Numbered from the stretch's first letter, positions 8,056 through 16,501 are shown. The stretch: DNA of 40,779 bases from Treponema sp. (GCA_016297405.1 JAEDGP010000011.1:1-40779), one strand, 5' to 3'. The notes: generated by a model from the sequence alone, not told the origin. Program-made: numbers and translations.

Positions 8056-8952
8056 TTATTTTTTCACTTCGGTCCGTACCGAACCCATTTTTAATCGTTT
8101 TTCTCTAGTATCACTCAAAAGGTTGCACAGATTCTGAGAATCTTCACTGGCGATATATTTTTTCATCAATTCAAGCTGCTGTTCAAAACGGTCGATATGT
8201 TCCAAAAGCTTTTCTTTATTGGATATGAAAAGTTCTGTCCATAGCGGAGCATTGATCAAAGCAATGCGAGTAAGATCTTCAAAACTTCCGCCACCAAACG
8301 CGGTTATCCCAGGATCTTCTGCACTTTCAACTAGTGCACTGGCAATTACATGACACAGCTGACTTGTAAAGCCGATCTTGTAATCATGAATGTCGCAGGT
8401 TGTTTCCGTAATTCTGGTAAATCCCATGGCAGTAATCAGTTCCCGCATAAACTCAAGATTTTCTGCCTTATTGCATTCCCTTGGAATCAAAATATAGTTA
8501 TGATTCACAAAAAACTGAGCATTGCTTGCGGCATAACCTTCTTTTTCTCCACCTGCCATTGGGTGCCCGATAATAAAATCTACATCAGGGCGAAGAATTT
8601 GAGGAAGGCTCTTTTCAAAAATACCTTTGACACCGCTGATATCCGTTATGATGGCACCACTTTTAAAGCTATCCTTATGCTCTTTTAGAAAATCCAGCGT
8701 TGCATGGGGATAGAGACAAATGAAAAGCACATCGCACTGAGAAATCATCTGGTCAACTTTATCAATGGTAAATGTTTGATCTGCGACCCCTTCGTTTTTT
8801 GCCATTTCCAGACAGGCGGTGCTTCTGTTGCATGCAAGGACACGGCCTTTGGCACCATTCATGCAAAGGATATTCTGCCTGATGGATTTTGCAAAGGAAC
8901 CGCCCATAATTCCAAGTCCAACAATGCCGTATGTCAAATCCTGAATTTTCAT
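8056..8952 (-). CDS. tyrA: Prephenate dehydrogenase
   Basis: Oxidative decarboxylation of prephenate to 4-hydroxyphenylpyruvate, the committed step to tyrosine. The N-terminal Rossmann fold begins YGIVGLGIMGGSFAKSI, with later VLFICLYP and IITDISGVKG strands. The HPMAGGEKEGYAAS motif is the conserved prephenate-binding region. A helical C-terminal dimerisation domain follows. At 298 aa there is no chorismate mutase and no ACT domain. I chose the ATG at 8952, preceded by GGAG, over an upstream in-frame TTG. An arogenate-specific enzyme cannot be excluded. Confidence 0.93.
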   Translation of the reverse strand: MKIQDLTYGIVGLGIMGGSFAKSIRQNILCMNGAKGRVLACNRSTACLEMAKNEGVADQTFTIDKVDQMISQCDVLFICLYPHATLDFLKEHKDSFKSGAIITDISGVKGIFEKSLPQILRPDVDFIIGHPMAGGEKEGYAASNAQFFVNHNYILIPRECNKAENLEFMRELITAMGFTRITETTCDIHDYKIGFTSQLCHVIASALVESAEDPGITAFGGGSFEDLTRIALINAPLWTELFISNKEKLLEHIDRFEQQLELMKKYIASEDSQNLCNLLSDTREKRLKMGSVRTEVKK

Positions 8953-8972
8953 AATCCGCTCCAAACAGTTCG

Positions 8973-10268
8973 TTACATCGAAATGCCGATGCTAAATGTA
9001 TAAAGTTGTGTCAACGGCCGTTTCATGTTACAGCTCCAGCTGAAACTAAAAGCCGGCATATTTATTTTTGACAGATAGATTTTTGCTCCACCTGTTATAC
9101 CATAATCGAAAAAGCAGTCGCCATCATAGTTTTCAGAAACAACAGCTTCTCCTTTAAGATAAACACCTAAATGACCAATATCCAAAGAGCCTTTCTTTAT
9201 GTCCAGAACACCGAATTCAAAGCCGGCTGTAGTTCCTGACAAGAAATTCGAAACATATTTGCCAGGCAGAATTGCGACCCCCACAGATCCACCGCCATCA
9301 TATTCGTTCCACATAGTATTCCATGACTGCGCATATCCCAACGAACCTTCGAATCTGATACGCTTGCATAAAGGAAGCTGGGTTATGGCCCTGACTTGCA
9401 CAGATGGCATAAATCCATCTTCAGTATAATACATGAAACTAGAATTTGCACTTAAAGAATTGGCGGAAAGAAACCATCCGTTATAGGAACTGGAAGCAAA
9501 GGACATTCCTAAAGAACCGCCAAAACCATGATTCAAGGGAAAGTTTTCCTCTGGATAGACATATGCGTAATTCACCCCAATTCTGGTGCAGAAATTCCTA
9601 TTGATTTGATGAGTAAGGCTTGCACCAGTCTTTACGGCAAAGGTTTCGAATTCGCTAACGATATAATCGTCATTTTCGTCAACCATTTCCCTGGTTCTCT
9701 TCATGACCGAAGCATGAACGCTAAAACCTGGATGAGTTATATCTTTTGGGCTTTTTATGAACATAAAATTTGCCATAAGCATTCTGGGGCTCCAGTCCGT
9801 CCAGGAATTCGGTCCATAAATGCCACCAGCTACAAGTTTGTCATTCATACCAAAAGCATTCATGTTCATCAGAAATCCGCCGAACATCAGGCCGGTTCCA
9901 GAACACATTGCAAAAGGTAAAGGAATGTAGGACATCTTCTCTTCAACATGAATAACAAGTGTGAAAGAACCGTCAGCATTTTTTCGAAAAGCACATTCCT
10001 GCTTGCTAAAAAGCCCCGTAACCCTAAGCGCAAGCTCAATCTTTTTCTCATTGACTTCAGACTTTTTCTTTCCCATAAAGGGAAGCAGCTGCTGTTCAAC
10101 ATAACGTTTCTGGGTTTTCTTCAGACCATAGACTTCGTAATCTGCTACAATACCGTCTTCTTCGGCAACTGGGGATTCATCAACAATCCCCTGTATAACC
10201 TGGCCGTTCAAATCCGCAGAAACCAACGAAAACAAAAATGCAAAAAAAACATAAAGAATCTTCTTCAT
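8973..10268 (-). CDS. Outer-membrane protein with one POTRA-like domain (Omp85-like)
   Basis: A signal peptide (about 1-22, MKKILYVFFAFLFSLVSA) is followed by one POTRA-like module (about 42-117: VADYEVYGLKKTQKRYVEQQLL, then LRVTGLFSKQECAF and LVIHVEEK). The rest is alternating, aromatic-rich strands typical of a transmembrane barrel, ending FSIGISM. The overall plan resembles small Omp85/BamA/TamA relatives, but at 431 aa it has only one POTRA domain and is much shorter than BamA. Role in outer-membrane assembly or secretion is inference. It sits between tsaD and tyrA with about 20-bp gaps, so it is part of the operon. No clear Shine-Dalgarno. Confidence 0.72.
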   Translation of the reverse strand: MKKILYVFFAFLFSLVSADLNGQVIQGIVDESPVAEEDGIVADYEVYGLKKTQKRYVEQQLLPFMGKKKSEVNEKKIELALRVTGLFSKQECAFRKNADGSFTLVIHVEEKMSYIPLPFAMCSGTGLMFGGFLMNMNAFGMNDKLVAGGIYGPNSWTDWSPRMLMANFMFIKSPKDITHPGFSVHASVMKRTREMVDENDDYIVSEFETFAVKTGASLTHQINRNFCTRIGVNYAYVYPEENFPLNHGFGGSLGMSFASSSYNGWFLSANSLSANSSFMYYTEDGFMPSVQVRAITQLPLCKRIRFEGSLGYAQSWNTMWNEYDGGGSVGVAILPGKYVSNFLSGTTAGFEFGVLDIKKGSLDIGHLGVYLKGEAVVSENYDGDCFFDYGITGGAKIYLSKINMPAFSFSWSCNMKRPLTQLYTFSIGISM

Positions 10269-10288
10269 AAACAGAACGTCTGCAAAAA

Positions 10289-11329
10289 CTATTTATGGCC
10301 GTCCCGCAGATGCATCTGCGTAAGTCCACGTTTGAATTGAGGAATTCGAGCACAGGCGGTAGTATCCCAACCAGAACGATCTCCTCGCATAAGGAAGTGA
10401 TAGGCAACTCCTGCAATCATTGCACCGTTATCTCCGCAAAGCTTTAACGGAGGAAAAACACAATTCAAATCCGTGCGTTCTGCAAGCATTGCCCGCAGGC
10501 GGGAATTGGCAGCAACACCACCGCCTGCAACGATTGTCTTGAGCCCTGTATCTTCAACGGCGCGGAAAAGTCTTGAGACTAAGGTCTTGCAGGCAGTTTC
10601 CTGAAAAGCAGCACACATATTTTCAACAGAATGTTCGTACCCTTCATTCCAGAACATATCCCTCTGATGAATTACAGCTGTCTTCAACCCTGAAAAACTA
10701 ACATCATAGCGATGTTCCACAGAATCAAGTTTTGGAACAGGAAATGTTGCAGCTTTCGGATCACCTTTTTTTGCAAGGTTATCGATGATTACTCCCCCAG
10801 GATATCCAAGTCCATAGAATTTCGAAACTTTATCAAAGGCTTCACCAACAGAATCATCAACAGTAGTCCCAAGAACTTCTATATCATCAAAGCCATTTAC
10901 CTTACAGATTATGGAATGACCGCCACTGACCAAAAGCCCTAAATAAGGATACTGAATGTCATTTGAAAGATGAGCCGCATAAAGATGACCCAGCATGTGA
11001 TTGATAGCAATAAAAGGTTTATTTGTGGACCAGGCCAAAGTTTTTCCAAAAGTCATGCCAACAAGAAGAGACCCCATAAGACCTGGACGATTTGTAGCAG
11101 CAACTGCATCAATATCATCCATTGAAAGATCAGCTTCTTTGAGTGCCTGGCGAACTACCGGCAAAATCCATTCAGCATGTTTGCGGCTGGCAATTTCTGG
11201 CACAACTCCGTTATAAACTTTATGAAAAGGAATCTGAGTTGCAACAACATTGCTTATGATTGTGCGACCATCTTCAACGATTGCAGCTGCAGTTTCATCA
11301 CAGCTGGATTCAATTCCCAAAATCTTCAT
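10289..11329 (-). CDS. tsaD: tRNA N6-threonylcarbamoyladenosine transferase TsaD
   Basis: Transfers the threonylcarbamoyl group to A37 of ANN-decoding tRNAs, with TsaB/TsaE (not in this window). The sequence starts ILGIESSCDETAAAIVEDG and contains the metal-binding NHMLGHLYAAH motif, the VSGGHS loop, and the nucleotide-binding IVAGGGVAANSRLR and CGDNGAMIAG segments. The 346-aa length is typical. AGAAGG lies 5 bases before the ATG. It lies downstream of thiC on the same strand. Confidence 0.97.
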   Translation of the reverse strand: MKILGIESSCDETAAAIVEDGRTIISNVVATQIPFHKVYNGVVPEIASRKHAEWILPVVRQALKEADLSMDDIDAVAATNRPGLMGSLLVGMTFGKTLAWSTNKPFIAINHMLGHLYAAHLSNDIQYPYLGLLVSGGHSIICKVNGFDDIEVLGTTVDDSVGEAFDKVSKFYGLGYPGGVIIDNLAKKGDPKAATFPVPKLDSVEHRYDVSFSGLKTAVIHQRDMFWNEGYEHSVENMCAAFQETACKTLVSRLFRAVEDTGLKTIVAGGGVAANSRLRAMLAERTDLNCVFPPLKLCGDNGAMIAGVAYHFLMRGDRSGWDTTACARIPQFKRGLTQMHLRDGHK

Positions 11330-11384
11330 GACAACCTTCTATAATTTAGTAATTTAGCACATTACCTGTTTACTTATCTTTCAA

Positions 11385-12692
11385 CTAAAGAATATCAATA
11401 TTTTCGCCAGCCAACGCTTTATTCATGCTGCGTACTGCACAGAATTTTCCGCACATGGAACAAGTGTCGCTGTGATCATCTTCCGGCTTTCTGCTGTTGC
11501 GAATGGCACGAGCAGTCTCTGGATCCAGCGCACATGCATATTGGGCTTCCCAATCCAGCGCACGTCTTGCATCAGCCATTTTATCATCAATATCGCGGGA
11601 ATGAGGCAAACCTTTGGCAATGTCCGCAGCATGAGCTGCAATCTTTGAAGCAATGATTCCCTGCTTCACATCATCCACATTTGGAAGAGCCAGGTGCTCA
11701 GCTGGAGTAACATAGCAAAGGAAAGCCGCTCCATTCATTGCGGCAACAGCGCCTCCAATCGCACTTGTAATATGATCGTATCCAGGGGCAATATCAGTGC
11801 AAAGAGGACCAAGCACGTAAAATGGAGCCCCCATACAGATTGTCTGCTGCACCTTCATATTGGCTGCAACCTGATCAAGTGGCACATGGCCCGGTCCTTC
11901 AACCATAACCTGAACATTATGGGCCCAGGCGCGTTTAGTCAATTCCCCAAGACGAACAAGTTCTTCAATCTGGCAGACATCCGTAGCATCTGCAAGACAT
12001 CCTGGACGGCATGCATCACCAAGTGAAATGGTTACATCATGCTTTTCGCAAATATCAAGGATCTCGTCATAATATTCGTAGAACGGATTTTCATTGCCAG
12101 TCATGGTCATCCATGCAAAAACAAGGGAACCCCCACGGCTAACAATATTCATCTTTCTTTTATGCTGCTTAATCTGCTCAATGGTTTTGCGTGTAATTCC
12201 ACAATGAACAGTCACAAAATCAACTCCATCTTCAGCATGAAGACGAACCACATCAATGAAATCCTTTGCAGTAAGAGTTGCAAGATCCCTCTGATAATGA
12301 ATCACGCTATCATAAACCGGAACTGTGCCAATCATTGCAGGACATTCAGAAGTAAGTTTCTGACGAAATGGCTGCGTATTTCCATGGCTTGAAAGATCCA
12401 TGATTGCTTCCGCCCCTAAATCAACAGCACTCATAACTTTTTGCATTTCAATATCGTAATCCTTGCAATCACGGCTGACCCCAAGATTAACGTTGATTTT
12501 AGTGCGAAGCATACTGCCGATACCTTCTGGATTCAGACAGGTATGCTTTTTGTTTGCAGGAATAGCAACCTTCCCTTCTGCAACAAGCTGCATAAGTCGG
12601 TTTTCATCCATATATTCTTTGGCTGCAACAGCCTTCATCTGATCAGTGAGAATGCCTTTTCTTGCAGCATCCATCTGTGTTGTCCAATTCAT
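11385..12692 (-). CDS. thiC: Phosphomethylpyrimidine synthase ThiC
   Basis: Radical-SAM enzyme converting aminoimidazole ribotide to HMP phosphate, the pyrimidine half of thiamine. I chose the ATG at 12692 (435 aa, MNWTTQMDAARKGI), which has AAAGGAT about 7 bases upstream and matches how the family begins, over an upstream in-frame start. Visible motifs include RTKINVNLGVSRDC, AEAIMDLSSHGN, VMVEGPGHVPLDQV and TDIAPGYDHIT. The C-terminal cluster is CSMCGKFC, a CX2CX3C spacing. No other thiamine gene is nearby and no TPP riboswitch is visible in the short leader. Confidence 0.97.
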   Translation of the reverse strand: MNWTTQMDAARKGILTDQMKAVAAKEYMDENRLMQLVAEGKVAIPANKKHTCLNPEGIGSMLRTKINVNLGVSRDCKDYDIEMQKVMSAVDLGAEAIMDLSSHGNTQPFRQKLTSECPAMIGTVPVYDSVIHYQRDLATLTAKDFIDVVRLHAEDGVDFVTVHCGITRKTIEQIKQHKRKMNIVSRGGSLVFAWMTMTGNENPFYEYYDEILDICEKHDVTISLGDACRPGCLADATDVCQIEELVRLGELTKRAWAHNVQVMVEGPGHVPLDQVAANMKVQQTICMGAPFYVLGPLCTDIAPGYDHITSAIGGAVAAMNGAAFLCYVTPAEHLALPNVDDVKQGIIASKIAAHAADIAKGLPHSRDIDDKMADARRALDWEAQYACALDPETARAIRNSRKPEDDHSDTCSMCGKFCAVRSMNKALAGENIDIL

Positions 12693-12765
12693 AAAAAAAT
12701 CCTTTGTATGAAGTTCTGTCATTATAATGATTTTATAAAATAGAAAAAAGATGTTTCAGTTCCTT

Positions 12766-12792
12766 TGAAAAAGCCCAAACAGGCTTTAAAAA
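12766..12792 (-). terminator. Short intrinsic terminator after the polysaccharide deacetylase gene
   Basis: AAAGCC (12770-12775) pairs with GGCTTT (12782-12787) around a 6-base loop, with a T-run on the minus strand after the stem. It immediately follows the stop of the deacetylase gene and precedes the thiC leader. The stem is short, so efficiency is uncertain. Confidence 0.5.
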
Positions 12793-12797
12793 AATTG

Positions 12798-13994
12798 CTA
12801 CGGAACAATCAGCGCACCAGATTTGCTCACAGTGGTAAAAACATAGCCTTTCTGCTTCAAAAGCGGATAAAGTTCTTCAAGAATCTGAGGCAGAAAATCA
12901 GCAGACCACACATGCCCAATCATGATTACACTTCCTTTTTTGTTTGCAATTTCAATTCCTTTGGCAATTTCATTGAGCACATTGGCTCTTGTCTTTACAT
13001 TATCCAGAAAAATGTTTCTTTCATAATAAGAAAATCCCATCCCCATAGCAGCTTGCGGCACTCTGGTCTGGGAAGTCGTTCTGGAATCAAGGAAATAAAG
13101 ATTCAGCTCATTGGCAACAGACAGAACTTTACCAATGCGAACCTCATCTTCTGTAATCATCGAACCTTCATGATTATTCAAACCACTTAGGGGCCCAATT
13201 TCTTCAATATTTTCCCTTAATGTGCTGGCCACTTCATCAAGTGTCATATCCGGCGTTATGGCACCCTTTCCTGGATTCACATTCAGATTCAATGCCTGCA
13301 TTGGCTGATGAAGGATCAATTCGTTTCCTGAAGCACGAATTTTCCTGGCAGATTCCTTAGAATACAACAACTTTGGAAGCACAGCGACGGTAATTGGAAA
13401 AGGAAGGCACAGAAAGCGATCAAGATGATCCAGATTCTGACCACCATCATCAAAAACAAATACAAGCTTTGCATTGCCAATGGCATCAGGAATGTAAGGA
13501 ACATCCGCTTTTTGCACAGGAACAGCAGGTTTGCTTTTTTGCAATTCTTTTTGAGATGAAGGTTTTTCAGAAATAAATTTTGAAACAGTGTTCTCCACCG
13601 GTTTTGATGGAACCGATTGCTGAATCTGGTTGCTTTTGTGAACGACAGTGCCGCTTTTTACGTTATCGAAAGTCTTTTCAGACTGCACCTGCTGAGATTG
13701 TTTTTTTGAAACAGGATTTTTTTGTGCAGATGCGGCACTTTTACCTTCTGCCGATAAATACTGGACAGGGGATGGTTCATACATATCAGAATCGTCTGAT
13801 GACAAGGAAACTGAATTGATAAGAATTAAAGCGGTACATGCAACCAGGATAATAAGACACAAAGTCACAACCTGATTCAGCGGGATGCGAACCTTTGGCC
13901 TGCTTTTTCGCCTTGCAGGTCGCTTCTTTTTTGACCGGCTGGACTTAGACTTAGAGGATTTGTTTTGGACAGCATTTCGTTTTTCTGTAGGCAT
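12798..13994 (-). CDS. Membrane-anchored divergent polysaccharide deacetylase family protein
   Basis: The N-terminal 35 residues are very Lys/Arg/Ser-rich, followed by one membrane helix (about 43-62, VVTLCLIILVACTALILI), a Ser/Lys/Gln-rich low-complexity spacer (about 65-165), and a C-terminal domain of about 220 residues. That domain matches the divergent polysaccharide deacetylase (DUF610-type) family: KLVFVFDDGGQN, ITVAVLPK, ELILHQPMQ, GLNNHEGS and YFLDSRTTS. The catalytic domain should face the periplasm and may act on peptidoglycan or another glycan; the substrate is unknown. The ATG at 13994 has no Shine-Dalgarno and directly abuts a terminator-like hairpin. Confidence 0.82.
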   Translation of the reverse strand: MPTEKRNAVQNKSSKSKSSRSKKKRPARRKSRPKVRIPLNQVVTLCLIILVACTALILINSVSLSSDDSDMYEPSPVQYLSAEGKSAASAQKNPVSKKQSQQVQSEKTFDNVKSGTVVHKSNQIQQSVPSKPVENTVSKFISEKPSSQKELQKSKPAVPVQKADVPYIPDAIGNAKLVFVFDDGGQNLDHLDRFLCLPFPITVAVLPKLLYSKESARKIRASGNELILHQPMQALNLNVNPGKGAITPDMTLDEVASTLRENIEEIGPLSGLNNHEGSMITEDEVRIGKVLSVANELNLYFLDSRTTSQTRVPQAAMGMGFSYYERNIFLDNVKTRANVLNEIAKGIEIANKKGSVIMIGHVWSADFLPQILEELYPLLKQKGYVFTTVSKSGALIVP

Positions 13995-14080
13995 AAAAAA
14001 AAGGAACTGCCCAAAAGTACAATAAACGGTAACCAGGATCCTCAATGACCCCACTTTTCGTACTTACAAGACAGTTCCTT
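13995..14080 (-). terminator. Terminator or attenuator abutting the deacetylase start codon
   Basis: AAGGAACTG (14001-14009) pairs perfectly with CAGTTCCTT (14072-14080). Inside, AAGTAC (14015-14020) pairs with GTACTT (14060-14065). Read on the minus strand the 9-bp stem is followed by eight Ts ending directly at the ATG. This is the form of an intrinsic terminator with an extended arm. Its position, with no space for a promoter after it, suggests attenuation or read-through control of the deacetylase gene. Confidence 0.6.
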
Positions 14081-14216
14081 CAGTTTAATGATAACAACAC
14101 TAAGTGTCTAGAAATCAAAAAAAAACAAACTCTCTCCGACACAGACCTCCTCTCAAAAAGGTCCTATGCTTCAGCAAACCGCAAACAAATTCCCCGATGC
14201 CACCCTCTCCGATGGG

Positions 14217-15014
14217 CTAAGCCGTATGCAGTATGGTATTTGATTCCAGGTCGCATGCAAAAGCCTTCATTCTGTCCAAAGCCTTAGTTTCAAGACGACG
14301 AACAGTTTCTGCAGAGACACCAAGAACCTTTCCGATTTCTCTAAGTGAAGTTACTCCATCATCAGATTCAAAATTGAAACGATGATAAACTATATATCTT
14401 TCCTTTACAGGAAGAATATTCAACAATGACCAGGCTTGCTGCTTTTCAAGCAATCTAATTGCCTCTTCTTCAGGATTAGAACGGGAAGCAACCTGACCTT
14501 CCGAGATTTCACAAACAGAAAGGGGTGTATCAAAACATTCCCTTATATCATCAACCGCAAATGAAGAAAACTCAGAAAGCTCTTGTGGCGAAGGATTTTT
14601 TCCATGAAGAAATGAATACATGGAACAGGCCTTCCTGATTTTCTGAAAAAGAACAGTCTTTCTGACAGGCAGTCTTACAAGCGAAGTTTTTGAATAAAAG
14701 TATCGTAAAATGTATTGCATTATCCATGTATAGGCGTAAGATGCAAAGCGAATGCCAAAGGACAAATCATACTTGTTGGCGGCAATCACAAGACCCAAAT
14801 TTCCTTCCTGAACAATATCCTCAAAAGGAACAATAGAAGATTTGAACTTTTTTGCAATCGAAACAACAAGTCTGAGATTGCCCTGGACAAGAGCCTGAAT
14901 TGCAGCAGGATCACCTGAACGTGCTTTCAAGGCAAATTCACGCTCTTGTTCAATGCTGAGCAATTCAAACTTTTTTAAATCCGCAAGATACTGCAAAAAA
15001 CTTTTTTCAATCAT
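14217..15014 (-). CDS. Sigma-70 family RNA polymerase sigma factor, RpoS/RpoH-sized
   Basis: Alternative sigma factor of 265 aa from the ATG at 15014. Region 1.2 is present (FLQYLADLKKFELLSIEQE), region 2 contains NLRLVVSIAKKF, FEDIVQEGNLGL and FASYAYTWIMQYILRYF, region 3 starts near LVRLPVRKT, and region 4 ends in a helix-turn-helix (SLREIGKVLGVSAETVRRL). There is no large region 1.1, so it is not the housekeeping factor. Region 2.4 differs from the housekeeping TYATWWIRQAI pattern, suggesting different -10 recognition. Its length and its sigma-54 promoter parallel Borrelia RpoS; RpoH or another group 2/3 factor is possible. Confidence 0.9.
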   Translation of the reverse strand: MIEKSFLQYLADLKKFELLSIEQEREFALKARSGDPAAIQALVQGNLRLVVSIAKKFKSSIVPFEDIVQEGNLGLVIAANKYDLSFGIRFASYAYTWIMQYILRYFYSKTSLVRLPVRKTVLFQKIRKACSMYSFLHGKNPSPQELSEFSSFAVDDIRECFDTPLSVCEISEGQVASRSNPEEEAIRLLEKQQAWSLLNILPVKERYIVYHRFNFESDDGVTSLREIGKVLGVSAETVRRLETKALDRMKAFACDLESNTILHTA

Positions 15015-15028
15015 TACATATTCTTTTA

Positions 15029-15045
15029 TGCAAGTTTCGTGCCAA
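15029..15045 (-). promoter_or_regulatory. Sigma-54 (RpoN) -24/-12 promoter of the sigma factor gene
   Basis: On the minus strand the site reads TTGGCACGAAACTTGCA, matching the sigma-54 consensus YTGGCACGRNNNTTGCW at every defined position. The GG and GC dinucleotides have the required spacing. The predicted start site is about 15017-15018, only 3-4 nt upstream of the ATG at 15014. No comparable site was noticed elsewhere in an intergenic region. Confidence 0.85.
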
Positions 15046-15205
15046 CTTTTACAAAAAAATATAGTATTACAATGATACAAAAAAAATGGCCATATTCTTA
15101 GAAAAAAACCAATTTTCCAAATTAGTATCAAAAAAAGATACTTTTCTAAAAAAAATCTTAATTTTTGTCTATTTTTTTATACAATACTATGTTTAATTTT
15201 TTAGA

Positions 15206-15272
15206 CTACCATAAAACATGGTAGAAAAATACCATATTTTATACCATATGCTAACACCGTATACCATATTTT
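15206..15272. promoter_or_regulatory. Palindromic and repeated TACCAT sites (candidate activator-binding region)
   Basis: CTACCAT (15206-15212) and ATGGTAG (15218-15224) form a perfect 7-bp inverted repeat around 5 bases. Three further TACCATAT copies start at 15230, 15242 and 15262, two of them extending to TACCATATTTT. The cluster lies about 190-255 bp upstream of the sigma-54 start site, the usual distance for enhancer-binding activators, and about 90-150 bp upstream of the thrH promoter. Together with the flanking AT-rich DNA it accounts for most of the 404-bp gene-free interval 15015-15418. Confidence 0.5.
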
Positions 15273-15358
15273 GAGTATTCTTGGAATGTGATTCAAGGAA
15301 AAACAACATGATAAAAACAGACAAAAAACCATACGTCGCCACAATAATTCCTGTTTTA

Positions 15359-15387
15359 TTGAAAGTAGCTTTTCATTTCATTATAAT
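15359..15387 (+). promoter_or_regulatory. thrH promoter
   Basis: TTGAAA (15359-15364), exact 17-bp spacer, TATAAT (15382-15387). The predicted leader of about 25 nt contains AGAGG ahead of the ATG at 15419. Confidence 0.75.
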
Positions 15388-15418
15388 TTATGAACAAACA
15401 ACAAAGAGGTAATTATAT

Positions 15419-16021
15419 ATGTATATCACATGTCTTGATCTTGAAGGCGTTCTTGTTCCTGAAATCTGGATTGCATTCGCTGAAGAAACCGGAATCCCTG
15501 AACTTCGCAAAACAACAAGGGACGAACCAGATTACGATAAACTTATGAAATATCGCATCAACATCCTTAAAGAACACAATCTTGGCCTTAAGGAAATCCA
15601 GGAAACAATCGCTAAAATCGATCCTCTTCCTGGAGCAAAGGAATTTCTTGACGAACTTCGATCCATCGGTCAGGTAATCATTTTAAGCGACACATTCGAG
15701 CAGTTTGCAACACCTTTAATGAAGAAACTTGGTTGGCCAACAATCATGTGCAACACCCTTGAAGTTGCTCCAAATGGCGAAATCACAGGCTACAAGATGA
15801 GATGCGAAAAATCAAAGCTCACAACGGTTCGCGCGCTTCATTCATGTGGTTACCAAACCATCGCTTCAGGCGATTCTTTCAACGATCTTGCAATGATCCA
15901 AGCTTCAAAAGCAGGTTTCCTTTTTAGAGCTCCAGATAGCATCATAAAGGATTACCCACAGATCAAGCCTTTAACGGAATACAATCAGCTGCTTGATGAA
16001 ATTAAAAAGGTTATCCTCTAG
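15419..16021 (+). CDS. thrH: Bifunctional phosphoserine phosphatase/homoserine phosphotransferase ThrH
   Basis: HAD-superfamily enzyme that dephosphorylates phosphoserine and can pass the phosphate to homoserine. HAD motif I is DLEGVLVPEIW (residues about 7-17), in the ThrH form with D-L-E instead of DxDxT. Motif II is ILSDTFEQF, motif III the conserved Lys region near RCEKSKL, and motif IV SGDSFNDLAMI. Length (200 aa) matches ThrH. It has its own promoter and a strong bidirectional terminator after it, so it is a single-gene unit divergent from the sigma factor gene. Confidence 0.94.
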   Translation: MYITCLDLEGVLVPEIWIAFAEETGIPELRKTTRDEPDYDKLMKYRINILKEHNLGLKEIQETIAKIDPLPGAKEFLDELRSIGQVIILSDTFEQFATPLMKKLGWPTIMCNTLEVAPNGEITGYKMRCEKSKLTTVRALHSCGYQTIASGDSFNDLAMIQASKAGFLFRAPDSIIKDYPQIKPLTEYNQLLDEIKKVIL

Positions 16022-16074
16022 TTGTAATTCACGATAATAAGGATTTATCCTATAGCAAATAATAAAAGATGCAC

Positions 16075-16150
16075 AAAAAAAGGCTGCCCAGATAGCGCCG
16101 GCATCAAGAAAAACTTCTGATGCCGGCGCGCCCGGGGCAGCCTTTTTTTT
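16075..16150. terminator. Strong bidirectional terminator with nested hairpins
   Basis: An outer stem pairs GGCTGCCC (16082-16089) with GGGCAGCC (16135-16142), flanked by A7 on the left and T8 on the right. A separate inner stem pairs 16095-16106 with 16118-16129 (12 bp, GC-rich) around an 11-base loop. It terminates thrH from the left and the arsR-like gene from the right. Confidence 0.9.
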
Positions 16151-16162
16151 ATTTTCAGAACC

Positions 16163-16501
16163 CTATTGCTTTGCCGCAAGTTCATCAACTTTATTCATGA
16201 ACATATGGATTTTACCCACTTCATCTTCAATATCAACATAATAGAAGTTTTTGGTACCTTCTTTGCGAGCTTTTATCATACCGCAATCCTTAAGCACCTT
16301 TATATGATGGGAAATTGCCGGTCTTGAAAGACTTGTTGTAGAAGTCAACTCCTGAACATTCATGCCTTTTTTTCCGCTTTCAATCATTGCAAGAAAAAGA
16401 CCCCTTCTGATTTCGTCGCCCATTGCAACAAAAAAATTGCTGTAGTTTTCAAGCAAAGTCTTAAGATCTTTGGCATCGTTTCTTAAATCGCATTCCGTCA
16501 T
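16163..16501 (-). CDS. ArsR-family winged-helix transcriptional regulator
   Basis: 112-residue protein with a winged helix-turn-helix: LLENYSNFFVAMGDEIRRGL, the recognition helix region SLSRPAISHHIKVLKDCGMI, then the wing KARKEGTKNFYYVD. No CXC metal site is seen in the alpha-3 region, so metal sensing of the classical ArsR/SmtB type is not supported. I chose the ATG at 16501; a longer upstream reading frame overlaps the divergent esterase and is spurious. A TATATT box lies 9 bases upstream, so the start may be nearly leaderless. It is divergent to the esterase with 82 bp shared between them, so it could regulate it. Confidence 0.88.
   Translation of the reverse strand: MTECDLRNDAKDLKTLLENYSNFFVAMGDEIRRGLFLAMIESGKKGMNVQELTSTTSLSRPAISHHIKVLKDCGMIKARKEGTKNFYYVDIEDEVGKIHMFMNKVDELAAKQ

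Noticed and set aside
8840..8870. A second sigma-54-like TTTGGCACC site
   Set aside because: It is inside the tyrA coding region, and the -12 half is not TTGC.
12693..12797. TPP riboswitch before thiC
   Set aside because: The gap is about 105 bp and lacks the CTGAGA and ACCTGA-type conserved blocks.
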